Origin: Marispirochaeta sp963667435
GTDB lineage: Bacteria > Spirochaetota > Spirochaetia > JC444 > Marispirochaetaceae
Reading direction: 5' to 3'
DNA: 64,000 bases
NCBI GenBank assembly: GCA_963667435.1
Contig: OY763414.1
Location: 1,612,001-1,676,000, forward strand
Shown one piece after another: positions 53,160 through 61,914 of the stretch (positions are counted from its first letter, which is position 1; each line of letters begins with the position of its first letter). The notes below the pieces were generated by a model, which saw only the letters and a list, made by a program, of their open reading frames with translations, searched no databases and was not told where the DNA came from. A program made the position numbers and the translations under genes.

Positions 53160-54409
53160 TCTTCCACCTCTTCAGCAGACGGGAAGAGTCCTTGCATCAA
53201 ACTTTTTTTATAGGTCTTAAGAGACTCGACTTTTTGAGTCTGAGCAGTGATTAGTTCATCAATAGAGGTGAGGCAATCAGCGATTCTTTGTTGTTCCTCT
53301 AAAAACCTTGGAACTAAAAGAACTAATTTCTCAAACTCCTTTTGTCCTAGGGTTTTATTTCTTCCCGCCCCTCCAGGAGAGGCAATCCAAAGAAGTTCTT
53401 TTCCTTGGTCTGTTAAAAAGAAATACTTGAGATAGCGCACATCGGCTTTATTTTTGTGGGCCTTATACATAGGAAATCTATGTGAGGCAATCATTCCCTT
53501 TTCAGAATTTGTTGTACATGCAATTGCCTGTTCCCATGCAAAAACTATATTCACAATGAAGGCATTATCCTCTATCCAAAAAACACGCTTATTACCGATA
53601 TCTTTCCCCTGGATGGGAACTTTGTGGAAGATTCCCTTACCGTGAGAACGAATACCGATCTCTTGATAAAACTCAACAGGATCAACTTCTACAGGTTTTG
53701 ATATTTTTCTAAGCAACATGTTAATTTTTTGTTTTTCCCAATCCCCAATATCACGAAACTCAGGAAACCGCCATTCCGGCACAGTTTTCTCCTCTGATAG
53801 GAAAAGCTTCTGCATCAGCCCTTTTTTATGGTCTTCATAGGCATCCAGTTTACTATTTTCGCCAGTGATGAGTTCATCCAGAGAGGTGAGACAACTGGTG
53901 ATTCTTTGTTGTTCATTAAGATTGGGGCAAGAAAACAAAATATTAATGAACTTTTGTGGCGATATTCTTTTTAAAGTTTTACTTGTACCAGTCCGTTCAA
54001 TTTCTATTCTCAAATAATTTGCTTTAAGCCAATATAAAAAAAAATTTGGATTAAACTTATTATTGAAAGAAAAAGCGGGCACATCCGTCGAAGAATAAAA
54101 TCCATCCAACACTTCGGGCACTATGTCAAATGCACCATTTAATAGGTCAATCTTTGAGAAAATAAAGTCCCCAGCCTTTCGTTTAAAATAGTTAGTCCCA
54201 CCGGTAAGGCTATTGTTTTTTTCATTTCTAACTGCACCAAGTGTATGAAGTTTTACTGTGATTAGTTTTTCTCTTTCGAAAAAAAGAGCTTTTTCTGGTT
54301 TAACCTGGAGATTAAATAACTCTCTGATTTTCTTCTCCTCCCACGCTCCTCTATTCCGAAACTCCGGAAATCTATACCTCGGAACTAGCGCCTTCTTATT
54401 CTTACTCAT
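53156..54409 (-). CDS. hsdS: Type I restriction-modification specificity subunit
   Basis: 417 residues. Two target-recognition domains (about 15-165 and 220-370), each followed by a conserved helical spacer (VESLKTYKKSLMQGLF near the end; an equivalent KLDAYEDHKKGLMQKLF near 185-200), the standard HsdS half-repeat layout. It sets the bipartite DNA target, unknown here. ATG 54409 overlaps the stop of the upstream DUF1016 gene (ATGAGTAA), which supports this start over one 36 bases earlier. Confidence 0.93.
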   Translation of the reverse strand: MSKNKKALVPRYRFPEFRNRGAWEEKKIRELFNLQVKPEKALFFEREKLITVKLHTLGAVRNEKNNSLTGGTNYFKRKAGDFIFSKIDLLNGAFDIVPEVLDGFYSSTDVPAFSFNNKFNPNFFLYWLKANYLRIEIERTGTSKTLKRISPQKFINILFSCPNLNEQQRITSCLTSLDELITGENSKLDAYEDHKKGLMQKLFLSEEKTVPEWRFPEFRDIGDWEKQKINMLLRKISKPVEVDPVEFYQEIGIRSHGKGIFHKVPIQGKDIGNKRVFWIEDNAFIVNIVFAWEQAIACTTNSEKGMIASHRFPMYKAHKNKADVRYLKYFFLTDQGKELLWIASPGGAGRNKTLGQKEFEKLVLLVPRFLEEQQRIADCLTSIDELITAQTQKVESLKTYKKSLMQGLFPSAEEVEE

Positions 54410-55412
54410 CTTCATCTTCCCAAGGTTGGTCAACAAGCAGCTCACGCAATTTTTCCCGTATCAGCTTTTTATCCGGCAGCTTCAACTGATACTCAGCAAT
54501 CAAAGCAGGCGACAAATTGCGGGAAAGAGCATATTCCACAACCTCATCATCCTTATCATGGCAAAGCAGTACACCTATGCTCGGATTTTCATGAGCCTTC
54601 TTAACATCTCTGTCCAGTGCTTCCAGATAAAAACCAAGCTGCCCCAGATGTTCAGGTTTAAACTTACCTATCTTCAATTCAAATGCAATCAGAGCAGAAA
54701 GCTCCCGGTGAAAAAATAAAAGATCAATGAAAAAATCCTGGTTGCCAACCTGCAGACGGAACTCTTCACTTATAAAAATAAAATCTTTACCCAGCTCGAG
54801 GATAAAGGCTTTCATATTACTTACAAGAGACCTTTTCAGGTCGTTTTCGCTATGAATCTCCGGCAGCCCCAAAAACTCAAGTACATAATTGTCTTTAAAA
54901 ATATGTCGTATATTGGATTGAGATTCTCTCAACACCGGTGAGATATTTGTGCTGCCCGACACAGCCCGCTCAAAGTAAGCTGAATCAATTTGCCGTTCCA
55001 GTTCGCGCTTGCTCAGTTTATTATTTATTACCAGACGAACATAAAATTCTCTCTCTGCGTCTTCCTTACATCGTGAGAAAATAGCAAGATTATGCGACCA
55101 GGGTAATTCTCTCACCAGGGGTGAGAGTTTTTCATTTTCATAGTAAGTTTCGTAAAACTGCTTCATCCGCCAGAGGTTTTTATCACTGAAGCCTCTTATG
55201 CCAGGATCATTTGCAACAATATACCGGGACAGCTCATTTACAACGCCTTTCCCCCAATCAGCCGATTTTACCTTATTGCTGATATATTTTCCTATCTGCC
55301 AGTACAACTCAATGAGAGTGGTGTTCATCTGACTGTATGCTTTCTGACGCTGCTGGTGTATCAAGGCGAGAAGCGCATCAAAATCTTTTTGCGTAGTACT
55401 ATTATTACTCAT
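54402..55412 (-). CDS. DUF1016/YhcG-family PD-(D/E)XK nuclease-like protein
   Basis: 336 residues, usual for the family. N-terminal DUF1016-type domain (about 12-170; LIELYWQIGKYISNK, WSHNLAIFSRCKE) and C-terminal PDDEXK nuclease-like domain (about 190-330; a QDFFIDLLFFH segment with acidic residues and a FELKIG segment with Glu-x-Lys). Such genes often sit inside type I RM loci, where their job is not settled; nuclease or recombination roles are proposed. It lies between hsdR and hsdS, overlapping hsdS by eight bases. Confidence 0.9.
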   Translation of the reverse strand: MSNNSTTQKDFDALLALIHQQRQKAYSQMNTTLIELYWQIGKYISNKVKSADWGKGVVNELSRYIVANDPGIRGFSDKNLWRMKQFYETYYENEKLSPLVRELPWSHNLAIFSRCKEDAEREFYVRLVINNKLSKRELERQIDSAYFERAVSGSTNISPVLRESQSNIRHIFKDNYVLEFLGLPEIHSENDLKRSLVSNMKAFILELGKDFIFISEEFRLQVGNQDFFIDLLFFHRELSALIAFELKIGKFKPEHLGQLGFYLEALDRDVKKAHENPSIGVLLCHDKDDEVVEYALSRNLSPALIAEYQLKLPDKKLIREKLRELLVDQPWEDEDE

Positions 55413-55430
55413 ATACTTTATCCATGTGCT

Positions 55431-58427
55431 TTACTCATACGAATCCAATCCGGAAATTTCACGGCCTCCGGCAAGCTTTTTTAATACAGGTACTAAATCT
55501 TCCATCAATTCCAGTTCTTTCGATAAGCGATCCTTCCAGCCCAACCCAAGAGGTTCCAGCAAATCGCTGAGTTTCTCACCATCAAATACCATACGATCAA
55601 TAATTGCATCTACAAAAGCCTGAAGTGCAACCACTTCAAGTCCGTACTTGTTGGCAGTATCGGCCATTTCTTTGGCTGCTTTCTCTGTCTTAAATTCCTG
55701 ATAGCCCTCTTTAATCTCTTTTTCATTCAATGCTTCACCAGCTTTGAGTGTATTGATGTAGTCAATAATATCTTCCCGTTCCTCCATAAGATTGGAACTG
55801 GAACACAGCATACTGACTAGCTGATTGCGGTTCATCTTCTGCTTTTTGGGCTCGCTCTGGGTAAATTTGGAAATCAGAGACATAATATAGTCATAATCGA
55901 TAATTGCAGAGGAAAAGAGGACAAACTCAAAATCCAATTGTGCGATTTCCGGATCCAGATCGCTTCCGGATTTTTGTTGAGTTTCCTTTAACTTCTGGGC
56001 AATTTCAATATAAGAACTTCTGAATGAGCGTAATTCGTCTTCCGAGATCAAAGCATTTATTTGAGCTTTCTGCGCATAGGTCAAATCGGTATATTGATCC
56101 AGCTGGGTTTTCAGGCGCTGGACTTCCTTGAACTGATTAATAAAATTAATTCGGGAAGTGTCACCCTTTAGATTGTATACTTCCTGGGGAGAACATACCA
56201 AATCACGATCCTTCATAAAAACATCTAAAGATTCAAGGGCCTTTTTATACTTATCTATAACAATAGGGGCAGGATCAACCAGCCAAATCTCTTTCGACTT
56301 TCCCGTCTCTTCGCCGGAAAAAAGCGCAATGGCTGCATCTACTTCCTTAGTCTGGCTTCTAAAGTCCAGGATGTTTCCATAGGGCTTGGTATCGTTTAAC
56401 ACCCGGTTTGTTCTTGAGAAAGCCTGAATTAAACCATGCTGCTTAAGATTCTTGTCAACGTACAAAGTATTCAGATACTTCGAATCGAAACCCGTTAAAA
56501 GCATATCTACGACGATGGTCACGTCGATTTTATTTTTGTGAGGATAATCAGCATTGCTGTATTTATGATCTTTGATTCTTTTTTGAACATCCTGATAGTA
56601 CAAATCAAATTCGTTTATCCCATGGTTTGTACTGTATTGGCTGTTATAATCAGCAATAATGGCTTTTAAAGCCTCTTTTTTCTTCTCCGGCTCCTGTTCA
56701 TTGTCTGCTTTTTCCTGAGGTAAATCTTCCTGAATCTGCTGCACATCTCTGTTACCCTCCGCCGGCGGGGAGAAAACACATGCAATATTCAAAGGTATGT
56801 AACTATCATCCTCTTTCAAAATTTTTGTTTGTATTGCTTTGAAAAGGTCATAATATTCTATGGCATCATTTATAGAACCAGTTGCCAGCAAAGCGTTGAA
56901 TCGCCTCGAGTTTGTAGCGGCATTATGCTTTTCTATAATAGATTCCACGATAGCTTTTTTACCGGCGGCATTTGATGATGCAGCTTTTTTCTTGTTATCG
57001 GGTTTGAAATAATCCACATGAAAACGCAACACATTTCCATCATCAATAGCATGAGTAATGGTATATGCATGCAATTGTTTTTCAAAAATATCATTAGTAG
57101 TTATATACGAGGCTTGCGTACCGTTTATCTGTTTGTATGTTGCATTTTCCTCAAATATCGGGGTACCGGTGAATCCGAACAGCTGGGCCTTTGGAAAAAA
57201 CTCTTTTATAGCCTTATGGTTGTCTCCAAACTGTGAACGATGACATTCATCGAAAATAATCGCAATCCTTTTATTCCGAAGGGGCAACAGCCTTTCTTTA
57301 TAGGTAAGTTTACCGCTTTCTTTACTCTTCTGGTTGCGCCTGCTGTTTTCATCAAGAGCAAGACCAAGTTTCTGGATGGTAGAGACGATAACCTTGTCAG
57401 CATAATCCTCTGACAGCAGTCTCTGCACCAGGGCTTCTGTATTGGTATTCTGTTCAACACAGCCTTCCTGAAACTTGTTAAACTCCTCCCTGGTCTGTTT
57501 ATCAAGGTCCTTTCGGTCAACCACAAACAGGCATTTCTCAATATCCGGATTATCTTTCAGCAGAGTTGAGGCCTTGAACGAGGTAAGTGTTTTCCCGCTT
57601 CCGGTGGTGTGCCAGATATATCCGTTGCCCCGATTCTGATTAATGCAATCCACAATAGCCTTAACCGCATAAATCTGATAAGGCCGCATAATCATCAGTT
57701 TTTGTTCGCTTACTACCAGCACCATATAGCGGCTTATTAATTGACCAAGTGTACATTTAGCAAGAAAACCTTCAGCGAAATCATGCAAATGAGTAATTTT
57801 CTTGTTAGCTTCATCGGCTAACTGATAGATAGGCAGGAAGCGTTCATCTGCATTGAACGCAAAATGGTCTTTATGATTATTGGCGAAATAGTAAGTATTG
57901 GTCTCATTGCTGACAATAAAAAGCTGCATAAAGCAGAGTAGTGAATTGGTATAGCCGTTACCGGGGTCATTTTTATAATCGACAATCTGTTCCATCGCAC
58001 GCTTTGGGGTGACTTGAAGAGTTTTAAGCTCAATTTGAACTGCCGGTACACCATTAATCAAAATAATCACATCGTATCGGTGATGGCTGCTTTCTGTATT
58101 CATTCGCAGCTGATTGATAACCTCAAACTCGTTTTTACACCAATCCCTGATATTTACCAGAGTATATTGCAGTGGTGTATCATCATCTCTCCGGAAAGTA
58201 TTTGTTTCCCTTAATCTCTTAGCAGCAGAGAACACATCGGCGGTGATAATTTCATCCCTTAGTCGGGCAAACTCTGCATCACTCAGATTTACTTTATTGA
58301 GTCGTTGAAAATGTTCTCTGAAATTTGCTTCAAGGGAAGCTTTATCCCGTATATTATTGCGATATGTATATTTCAAATCTTTGAGTTTAGAAATGAACTC
58401 TTCTTCAATCTGCTGTTCTTTTTTCAT
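55431..58427 (-). CDS. hsdR: Type I restriction endonuclease subunit R
   Basis: 998 residues. N-terminal HsdR nuclease domain with VQIELKTLQV (catalytic E-x-K type, near 130) and the DEAD-like motor: Walker A TTGSGKTLTSFK (about 275-286), DECHRS box (about 395) and GFTGTP (about 423). The C-terminal part is helical. It translocates and cuts unmethylated DNA with HsdM and HsdS. AGGA precedes the ATG by eight bases, and a promoter lies upstream, so it is the first gene of the island operon. Confidence 0.96.
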   Translation of the reverse strand: MKKEQQIEEEFISKLKDLKYTYRNNIRDKASLEANFREHFQRLNKVNLSDAEFARLRDEIITADVFSAAKRLRETNTFRRDDDTPLQYTLVNIRDWCKNEFEVINQLRMNTESSHHRYDVIILINGVPAVQIELKTLQVTPKRAMEQIVDYKNDPGNGYTNSLLCFMQLFIVSNETNTYYFANNHKDHFAFNADERFLPIYQLADEANKKITHLHDFAEGFLAKCTLGQLISRYMVLVVSEQKLMIMRPYQIYAVKAIVDCINQNRGNGYIWHTTGSGKTLTSFKASTLLKDNPDIEKCLFVVDRKDLDKQTREEFNKFQEGCVEQNTNTEALVQRLLSEDYADKVIVSTIQKLGLALDENSRRNQKSKESGKLTYKERLLPLRNKRIAIIFDECHRSQFGDNHKAIKEFFPKAQLFGFTGTPIFEENATYKQINGTQASYITTNDIFEKQLHAYTITHAIDDGNVLRFHVDYFKPDNKKKAASSNAAGKKAIVESIIEKHNAATNSRRFNALLATGSINDAIEYYDLFKAIQTKILKEDDSYIPLNIACVFSPPAEGNRDVQQIQEDLPQEKADNEQEPEKKKEALKAIIADYNSQYSTNHGINEFDLYYQDVQKRIKDHKYSNADYPHKNKIDVTIVVDMLLTGFDSKYLNTLYVDKNLKQHGLIQAFSRTNRVLNDTKPYGNILDFRSQTKEVDAAIALFSGEETGKSKEIWLVDPAPIVIDKYKKALESLDVFMKDRDLVCSPQEVYNLKGDTSRINFINQFKEVQRLKTQLDQYTDLTYAQKAQINALISEDELRSFRSSYIEIAQKLKETQQKSGSDLDPEIAQLDFEFVLFSSAIIDYDYIMSLISKFTQSEPKKQKMNRNQLVSMLCSSSNLMEEREDIIDYINTLKAGEALNEKEIKEGYQEFKTEKAAKEMADTANKYGLEVVALQAFVDAIIDRMVFDGEKLSDLLEPLGLGWKDRLSKELELMEDLVPVLKKLAGGREISGLDSYE

Positions 58428-58479
58428 TTCATAATCCTGAAATTACCTAGAGTAAAACCTTATTGGCTAACGCTTAAAC

Positions 58480-58508
58480 ATAATACCAGAGTTTCTATAC
58501 TTTTGCAG
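58480..58508 (-). promoter_or_regulatory. Promoter of the restriction/PrrC operon
   Basis: Minus strand CTGCAA (58508-58503), 17 bp, extended -10 TGG-TATTAT (58485-58480). Predicted +1 near 58473 gives a leader of about 46 bases before hsdR. Confidence 0.55.
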
Positions 58509-58590
58509 GTATGCTTTTTCTATGCAGTCAGGTGTAGAAGTCTTTAAAACTCTTCAGCCGGATTGGAATCGTTTCCCATACTATATAGAG

Positions 58591-58619
58591 TGTACTCCTC
58601 CGGAAGAATTATCTATACT
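58591..58619 (+). promoter_or_regulatory. Candidate promoter of sirtuin gene, leaderless geometry
   Basis: TATACT at 58614-58619 puts +1 at 58626, the A of the ATG. The -35 (TGTACT, 58591-58596) is weak. No SD. Confidence 0.4.
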
Positions 58620-58625
58620 GCCACT

Positions 58626-59369
58626 ATGCAAAAACACAGCGTCTTTGAGATGATATCCGAATCACAGCATATTGCAGTGGTAACCGGAGCCGGGATATCC
58701 ACCAATGCGGGAATCTTGGATTTTCGCAGCCCCGGCGGGCTTTATTCTACGGCGGTTCAGCGCTACGGCCTGCCCTACCCGGAAGCAATCTTTGATCTGG
58801 GATATTTTCTTGAAAACCCGGAACCCTTTTTCAAGCTCAGCGCCGAAATGCTCCTGAAGGATATTCAGCCAACCCGGTGCCACTGGTTTCTCGCCGGGCT
58901 CGAAGAGACAGGCAAACATATTCAGATAGTGACCCAGAATATAGATATGCTCCATGAAAAGGCGGGATCTTCAGAGGTCATCGAATGTCACGGATCCTAC
59001 CGCAGCGGTCACTGCCTGAACTGCCGTAACGATTACACCTTTCCGGATTTCAGTGAATCTCTGCTGGAAGGTCGGATTCCCCGGTGTCGCTGCGGAGGCA
59101 TCATAAAACCGGACGTAGTGTTTTTCGGAGAGAATCTGCCGGAGGAATTCCTGAAAGTCTACCATACTCCTCCAAAGGCCGATCTGGTTCTGGTTATGGG
59201 AACCTCTCTTACAGTGCAGCCCGTTGCAGGATTTGCGGTAAATATTGCCGAATCCACCAGATCCATCCTGATAAACCGCGACGCAACGGAATACAGCTCA
59301 ATCTTCGATTCCATCTATTCAGGTGATCTGGATGAATTCGCCGCAGAAGGCGAGGCACTGCTTCTGTAG
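58626..59369 (+). CDS. cobB: Sir2-family NAD-dependent protein deacylase
   Basis: 247 residues. NAD-binding GAGIST-NAGILDFRSPGG (about 21-40), TQNIDMLHEKAGS with catalytic His region ECHGSYRSGHC (about 105-130), zinc ligands as two Cys pairs (CLNC and CRCG) and GTSLTVQPVAGF near 197. It removes acyl groups from lysines using NAD. ATG 58626 is chosen: an upstream TTG would add 21 residues unlike the family, and a -10 element points to this ATG. It neighbours the defence island but looks like an ordinary housekeeping sirtuin. Confidence 0.9.
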   Translation: MQKHSVFEMISESQHIAVVTGAGISTNAGILDFRSPGGLYSTAVQRYGLPYPEAIFDLGYFLENPEPFFKLSAEMLLKDIQPTRCHWFLAGLEETGKHIQIVTQNIDMLHEKAGSSEVIECHGSYRSGHCLNCRNDYTFPDFSESLLEGRIPRCRCGGIIKPDVVFFGENLPEEFLKVYHTPPKADLVLVMGTSLTVQPVAGFAVNIAESTRSILINRDATEYSSIFDSIYSGDLDEFAAEGEALLL

Positions 59370-59463
59370 ATAGGTTAACAGGACGTAAGATTACCACTAG
59401 ATATACGTTAGACCTGCTATATACCCCTTGGCTTTGAACTGGGAACGACTATGATGGGTAATC

Positions 59464-59946
59464 ATGATTGTATTGATAGCCATTATTGCCGCCTGCCTGC
59501 TGTTTTCAAATTTTATCAGTTACCGGCTGCTTAAATACCGTATAGTAAACAGCAGAGACTGGGATCTTAACATCTGCTGCGGCAAAACCGATGTTGGCAA
59601 AGTGAACGCGGATATAATCCGCCACGGCGACATCTCCAATTTTGTCCTCATCGACAGCATATATCAGCTGCCATTTAAAGACGGAGAGTTCAATTCCGTC
59701 CTCTGCTCACACACCATGGAACATGTTGATGATCCGGAACGCTTCTTCAATGAGCTGACAAGGGTAGGAAAAGAAGTTGTCCTGGTAACCCCCCCCCTCT
59801 ACGACCTGCCTGCGCTGCTTAATGTTTTTGAACATAAATGGATTTTTTTAAGCTTCAGAAAAAAACATACCAGCCTGCCACCCCGGGTTCGGGTACCCTT
59901 TTCGGATTTTGTCCAGAAACGCTGGGGACAGGTAAAGAAGGCATAA
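59464..59946 (+). CDS. Membrane-anchored class I methyltransferase-like protein
   Basis: 160 residues. One N-terminal hydrophobic helix (about 2-20). A methyltransferase_11-like core follows: LPFKDGEFNSVLCSHTMEHVDDPERFF (split here over about 72-98), a typical strand 4-helix pattern. The usual glycine-rich SAM loop is weak (NICCGKTDVGK). The protein is short for the family, so activity is uncertain. It lies just upstream of the nitrogen operon but has no obvious link to it. Confidence 0.6.
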   Translation: MIVLIAIIAACLLFSNFISYRLLKYRIVNSRDWDLNICCGKTDVGKVNADIIRHGDISNFVLIDSIYQLPFKDGEFNSVLCSHTMEHVDDPERFFNELTRVGKEVVLVTPPLYDLPALLNVFEHKWIFLSFRKKHTSLPPRVRVPFSDFVQKRWGQVKKA

Positions 59947-59992
59947 ACTACATTCATTGTCCTACTTCAGGGTCTGTTTTTTTCGCATTTTC

Positions 59993-60100
59993 TTACACTT
60001 ATGTAGGACCTTTACGGATTATACATTTATTGTAGGAAAATAACTCCTTTCTTACAGTAAAGTTACCTATATGTAAAAAAACACTGGCATGGTATTTGCA
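59993..60100 (+). promoter_or_regulatory. Sigma-54 promoter of amtB-glnK with upstream inverted repeats
   Basis: TGGCATGGTATTTGCA (60085-60100) has the -24 GG and -12 GC ten bases apart, the sigma-54 hallmark. Upstream lie TACA-4-TGTA (59994-60005), TACA-5-TGTA (60022-60034) and TTAC-6-GTAA (60063-60076), candidate sites for an NtrC-like activator. No such activator gene is in the window. Confidence 0.75.
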
Positions 60101-60134
60101 TTTTCATAGCACTACTAATAAGAAGGAGGCCTAT

Positions 60135-61358
60135 GTGAATGCAGTAGAGCTGCAGAGCATCCACAATCTGGACGTACTGTTCCTTTTTGTGGGGGCAGTT
60201 ATGATTTTCTCCATGCATTCCGGATTCGCATTTCTGGAAGTCGGATCGGTAAGAAAAAAAAGTCAGGTTAACGCCCTGAACAAAATCATTTTTGAATGGG
60301 CAACATCGACCATCATCTATTTTATCGTTGGATTTCCCATAGCATACGGAATAAAATCTCTTAATTTCTGGCACAGTGCAGGAACCTTAACTGCATCCAG
60401 CCCGGTGGATATGGTTCATTTCTTCCTGCTGTTAGGCTTTGCCGCCTGTATCCCGGCCATCATTTCCGGGGGTGTAGCAGAGCGGGCGAAATTCTGGACA
60501 AATACCCTGGCAGGAGCAATCTTCGTAGGCCTGGTTTATCCATTTTTTGAAGCATTAACCTGGGGGCAGATTCCCCTGTTCGGAGCCGGGTCCTGGCTTG
60601 AAGGAATAACGGGATTCGCTTTTCACGATTACGCCGGTTCGGTGGTCGTACACTCCATGGGCGGATGGCTTGCACTTCCTGCGGTTCTGATTCTCGGTCC
60701 GCGAAGGAAACGCTACGGTCTGGATGGATCAAGTGCACCCATACGGGTAAGCAGCATCCCCTTTCTTGCACTGGGAAGCTGGATACTTTGCGTCGGCTGG
60801 TTTGGTTTCAACGTAATGAGTGCGGGCTCGCTTTCAGCAATGAGCAGCCTTGTGGCAATAAATTCCCTGATGGCAATGGTTGGCGGTATTATTTCCGGTA
60901 TGCTTCTTTCAAAGAACGACGCCGGGTTCACCCATAATGGCGCACTGGCAGGCCTGGTTGCTGTTTGTGCGGGAAGCGATATATTCCATCCCCTGGCAGC
61001 ACTCGTTGTGGGCCTCACTGCGGGAGCTATCTTCGTTTTCGGGTTTCACATTGTTACAGAACGACTCCGTATTGATGATGTATTGGGAGTATGGCCCCTG
61101 CACGGACTCTGTGGAACCTGGGGAGGGCTTGCTGCGGGCATACTGGGAATCCCGTTTTTCGGAGGTCTGGGAGGTGTGTCATTCGTATCCCAGGTAATTC
61201 CTGTGGCCTTCCAGATTCTGCTCTCTTTCACCGCCAGCACCCTAATATACGGCGTTTTGAAAATGACCTTCGGGATCCGGCTCACAGAGCACCAGGAAAT
61301 CCAGGGCCCCGACCTTGCAATACACCATGTAGAAGCAAACCCGGAAGAAGCGCTTTAA
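60135..61358 (+). CDS. amtB: Ammonium transporter
   Basis: 407 residues, eleven hydrophobic helices. The pore twin-His regions are seen in FHDYAGSVVVHSMGG (about 165-180) and WPLHGLCGTWGG (about 320-331). The GTG start at 60135 is preceded by GGAGG with five-base spacing. It moves ammonium inward under nitrogen limitation. It lies behind a sigma-54 promoter and is followed by its PII regulator glnK, as in most bacteria. Confidence 0.95.
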   Translation: MNAVELQSIHNLDVLFLFVGAVMIFSMHSGFAFLEVGSVRKKSQVNALNKIIFEWATSTIIYFIVGFPIAYGIKSLNFWHSAGTLTASSPVDMVHFFLLLGFAACIPAIISGGVAERAKFWTNTLAGAIFVGLVYPFFEALTWGQIPLFGAGSWLEGITGFAFHDYAGSVVVHSMGGWLALPAVLILGPRRKRYGLDGSSAPIRVSSIPFLALGSWILCVGWFGFNVMSAGSLSAMSSLVAINSLMAMVGGIISGMLLSKNDAGFTHNGALAGLVAVCAGSDIFHPLAALVVGLTAGAIFVFGFHIVTERLRIDDVLGVWPLHGLCGTWGGLAAGILGIPFFGGLGGVSFVSQVIPVAFQILLSFTASTLIYGVLKMTFGIRLTEHQEIQGPDLAIHHVEANPEEAL

Positions 61359-61384
61359 GGGCTGTTGCATAAAGGAGAAACACA

Positions 61385-61726
61385 ATGAAAATGATCGAAG
61401 CAATAATCCAGCCCGACTACCTATCAGCAGTTAAGGCTGAGCTGATTAAAAATAATGTCAGCAAGATGACTGTATTCCACGTCAAGGGATGTGGTCAGCA
61501 GATGGGTTACACCGAAAGCTACCGGGGACAGAAACACGATGTAAATCTGCTCTCAAAAGTCTGCATCCGTATAGCGGTAAACGATGACTTTGTTAAGCCC
61601 GTGGTGGACTGCATCATAAAGGCATCCCGCACCGGTGAGATAGGCGACGGTAAAATATTCATTCAGCCCCTGGAGGAGTGTATCCGTATACGCACCGGCG
61701 AGTCAGGAGACGACGCTATCGGATAA
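61385..61726 (+). CDS. glnK: PII signal-transduction protein GlnK
   Basis: 113 residues. Ferredoxin-like fold with conserved C-terminal RTGEIGDGKIF (about 80-90). The T-loop reads GYTESYRGQKHDVN (about 41-54): Tyr46 is present, but position 51, the Tyr uridylylated in enteric PII, is His. Regulation is therefore likely by ATP, ADP and 2-oxoglutarate binding without Tyr51 modification. It should plug AmtB when nitrogen is plentiful. AAAGGAG lies before the ATG. Confidence 0.95.
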   Translation: MKMIEAIIQPDYLSAVKAELIKNNVSKMTVFHVKGCGQQMGYTESYRGQKHDVNLLSKVCIRIAVNDDFVKPVVDCIIKASRTGEIGDGKIFIQPLEECIRIRTGESGDDAIG

Positions 61727-61732
61727 TACAGA

Positions 61733-61768
61733 CAGGGTGCTCCCTCTAAAGAGGCAGGAAGCACCCTG
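61733..61768 (+). terminator. Long hairpin after glnK
   Basis: CAGGGTGCT and AGCACCCTG form a nine-base stem enclosing a second CCTC/GAGG stem, seven bases after the glnK stop. There is no T run, so it may be a transcript-stabilising structure or a weak terminator. Confidence 0.5.
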
Positions 61769-61838
61769 CCATGAATAATAACTCCGGGGACAGGTTCCGA
61801 TCCGCAGATTTTTACAAGAGAAAATCCACTGAATACAC

Positions 61839-61865
61839 AAAAAACCCTCCCGCGAAGGGAGGGTT
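61839..61865 (-). terminator. Terminator of acetate transporter gene
   Basis: Minus strand AACCCTCCC pairs with GGGAGGGTT over a five-base loop, followed by a T run. It begins 50 bases after the stop at 61915. Confidence 0.88.
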
Positions 61866-61914
61866 CATCTAAACAGAAGCGCCTTCAAATTATTATTGAA
61901 CAATTATCCTGCAA

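Noticed and set aside
58626..59369. Sir2 gene as part of the defence island (Thoeris or SIR2-APAZ type system)
   Set aside because: It is on the other strand, outside the A+T-rich block, and has the zinc Cys pairs and length of a housekeeping deacylase.
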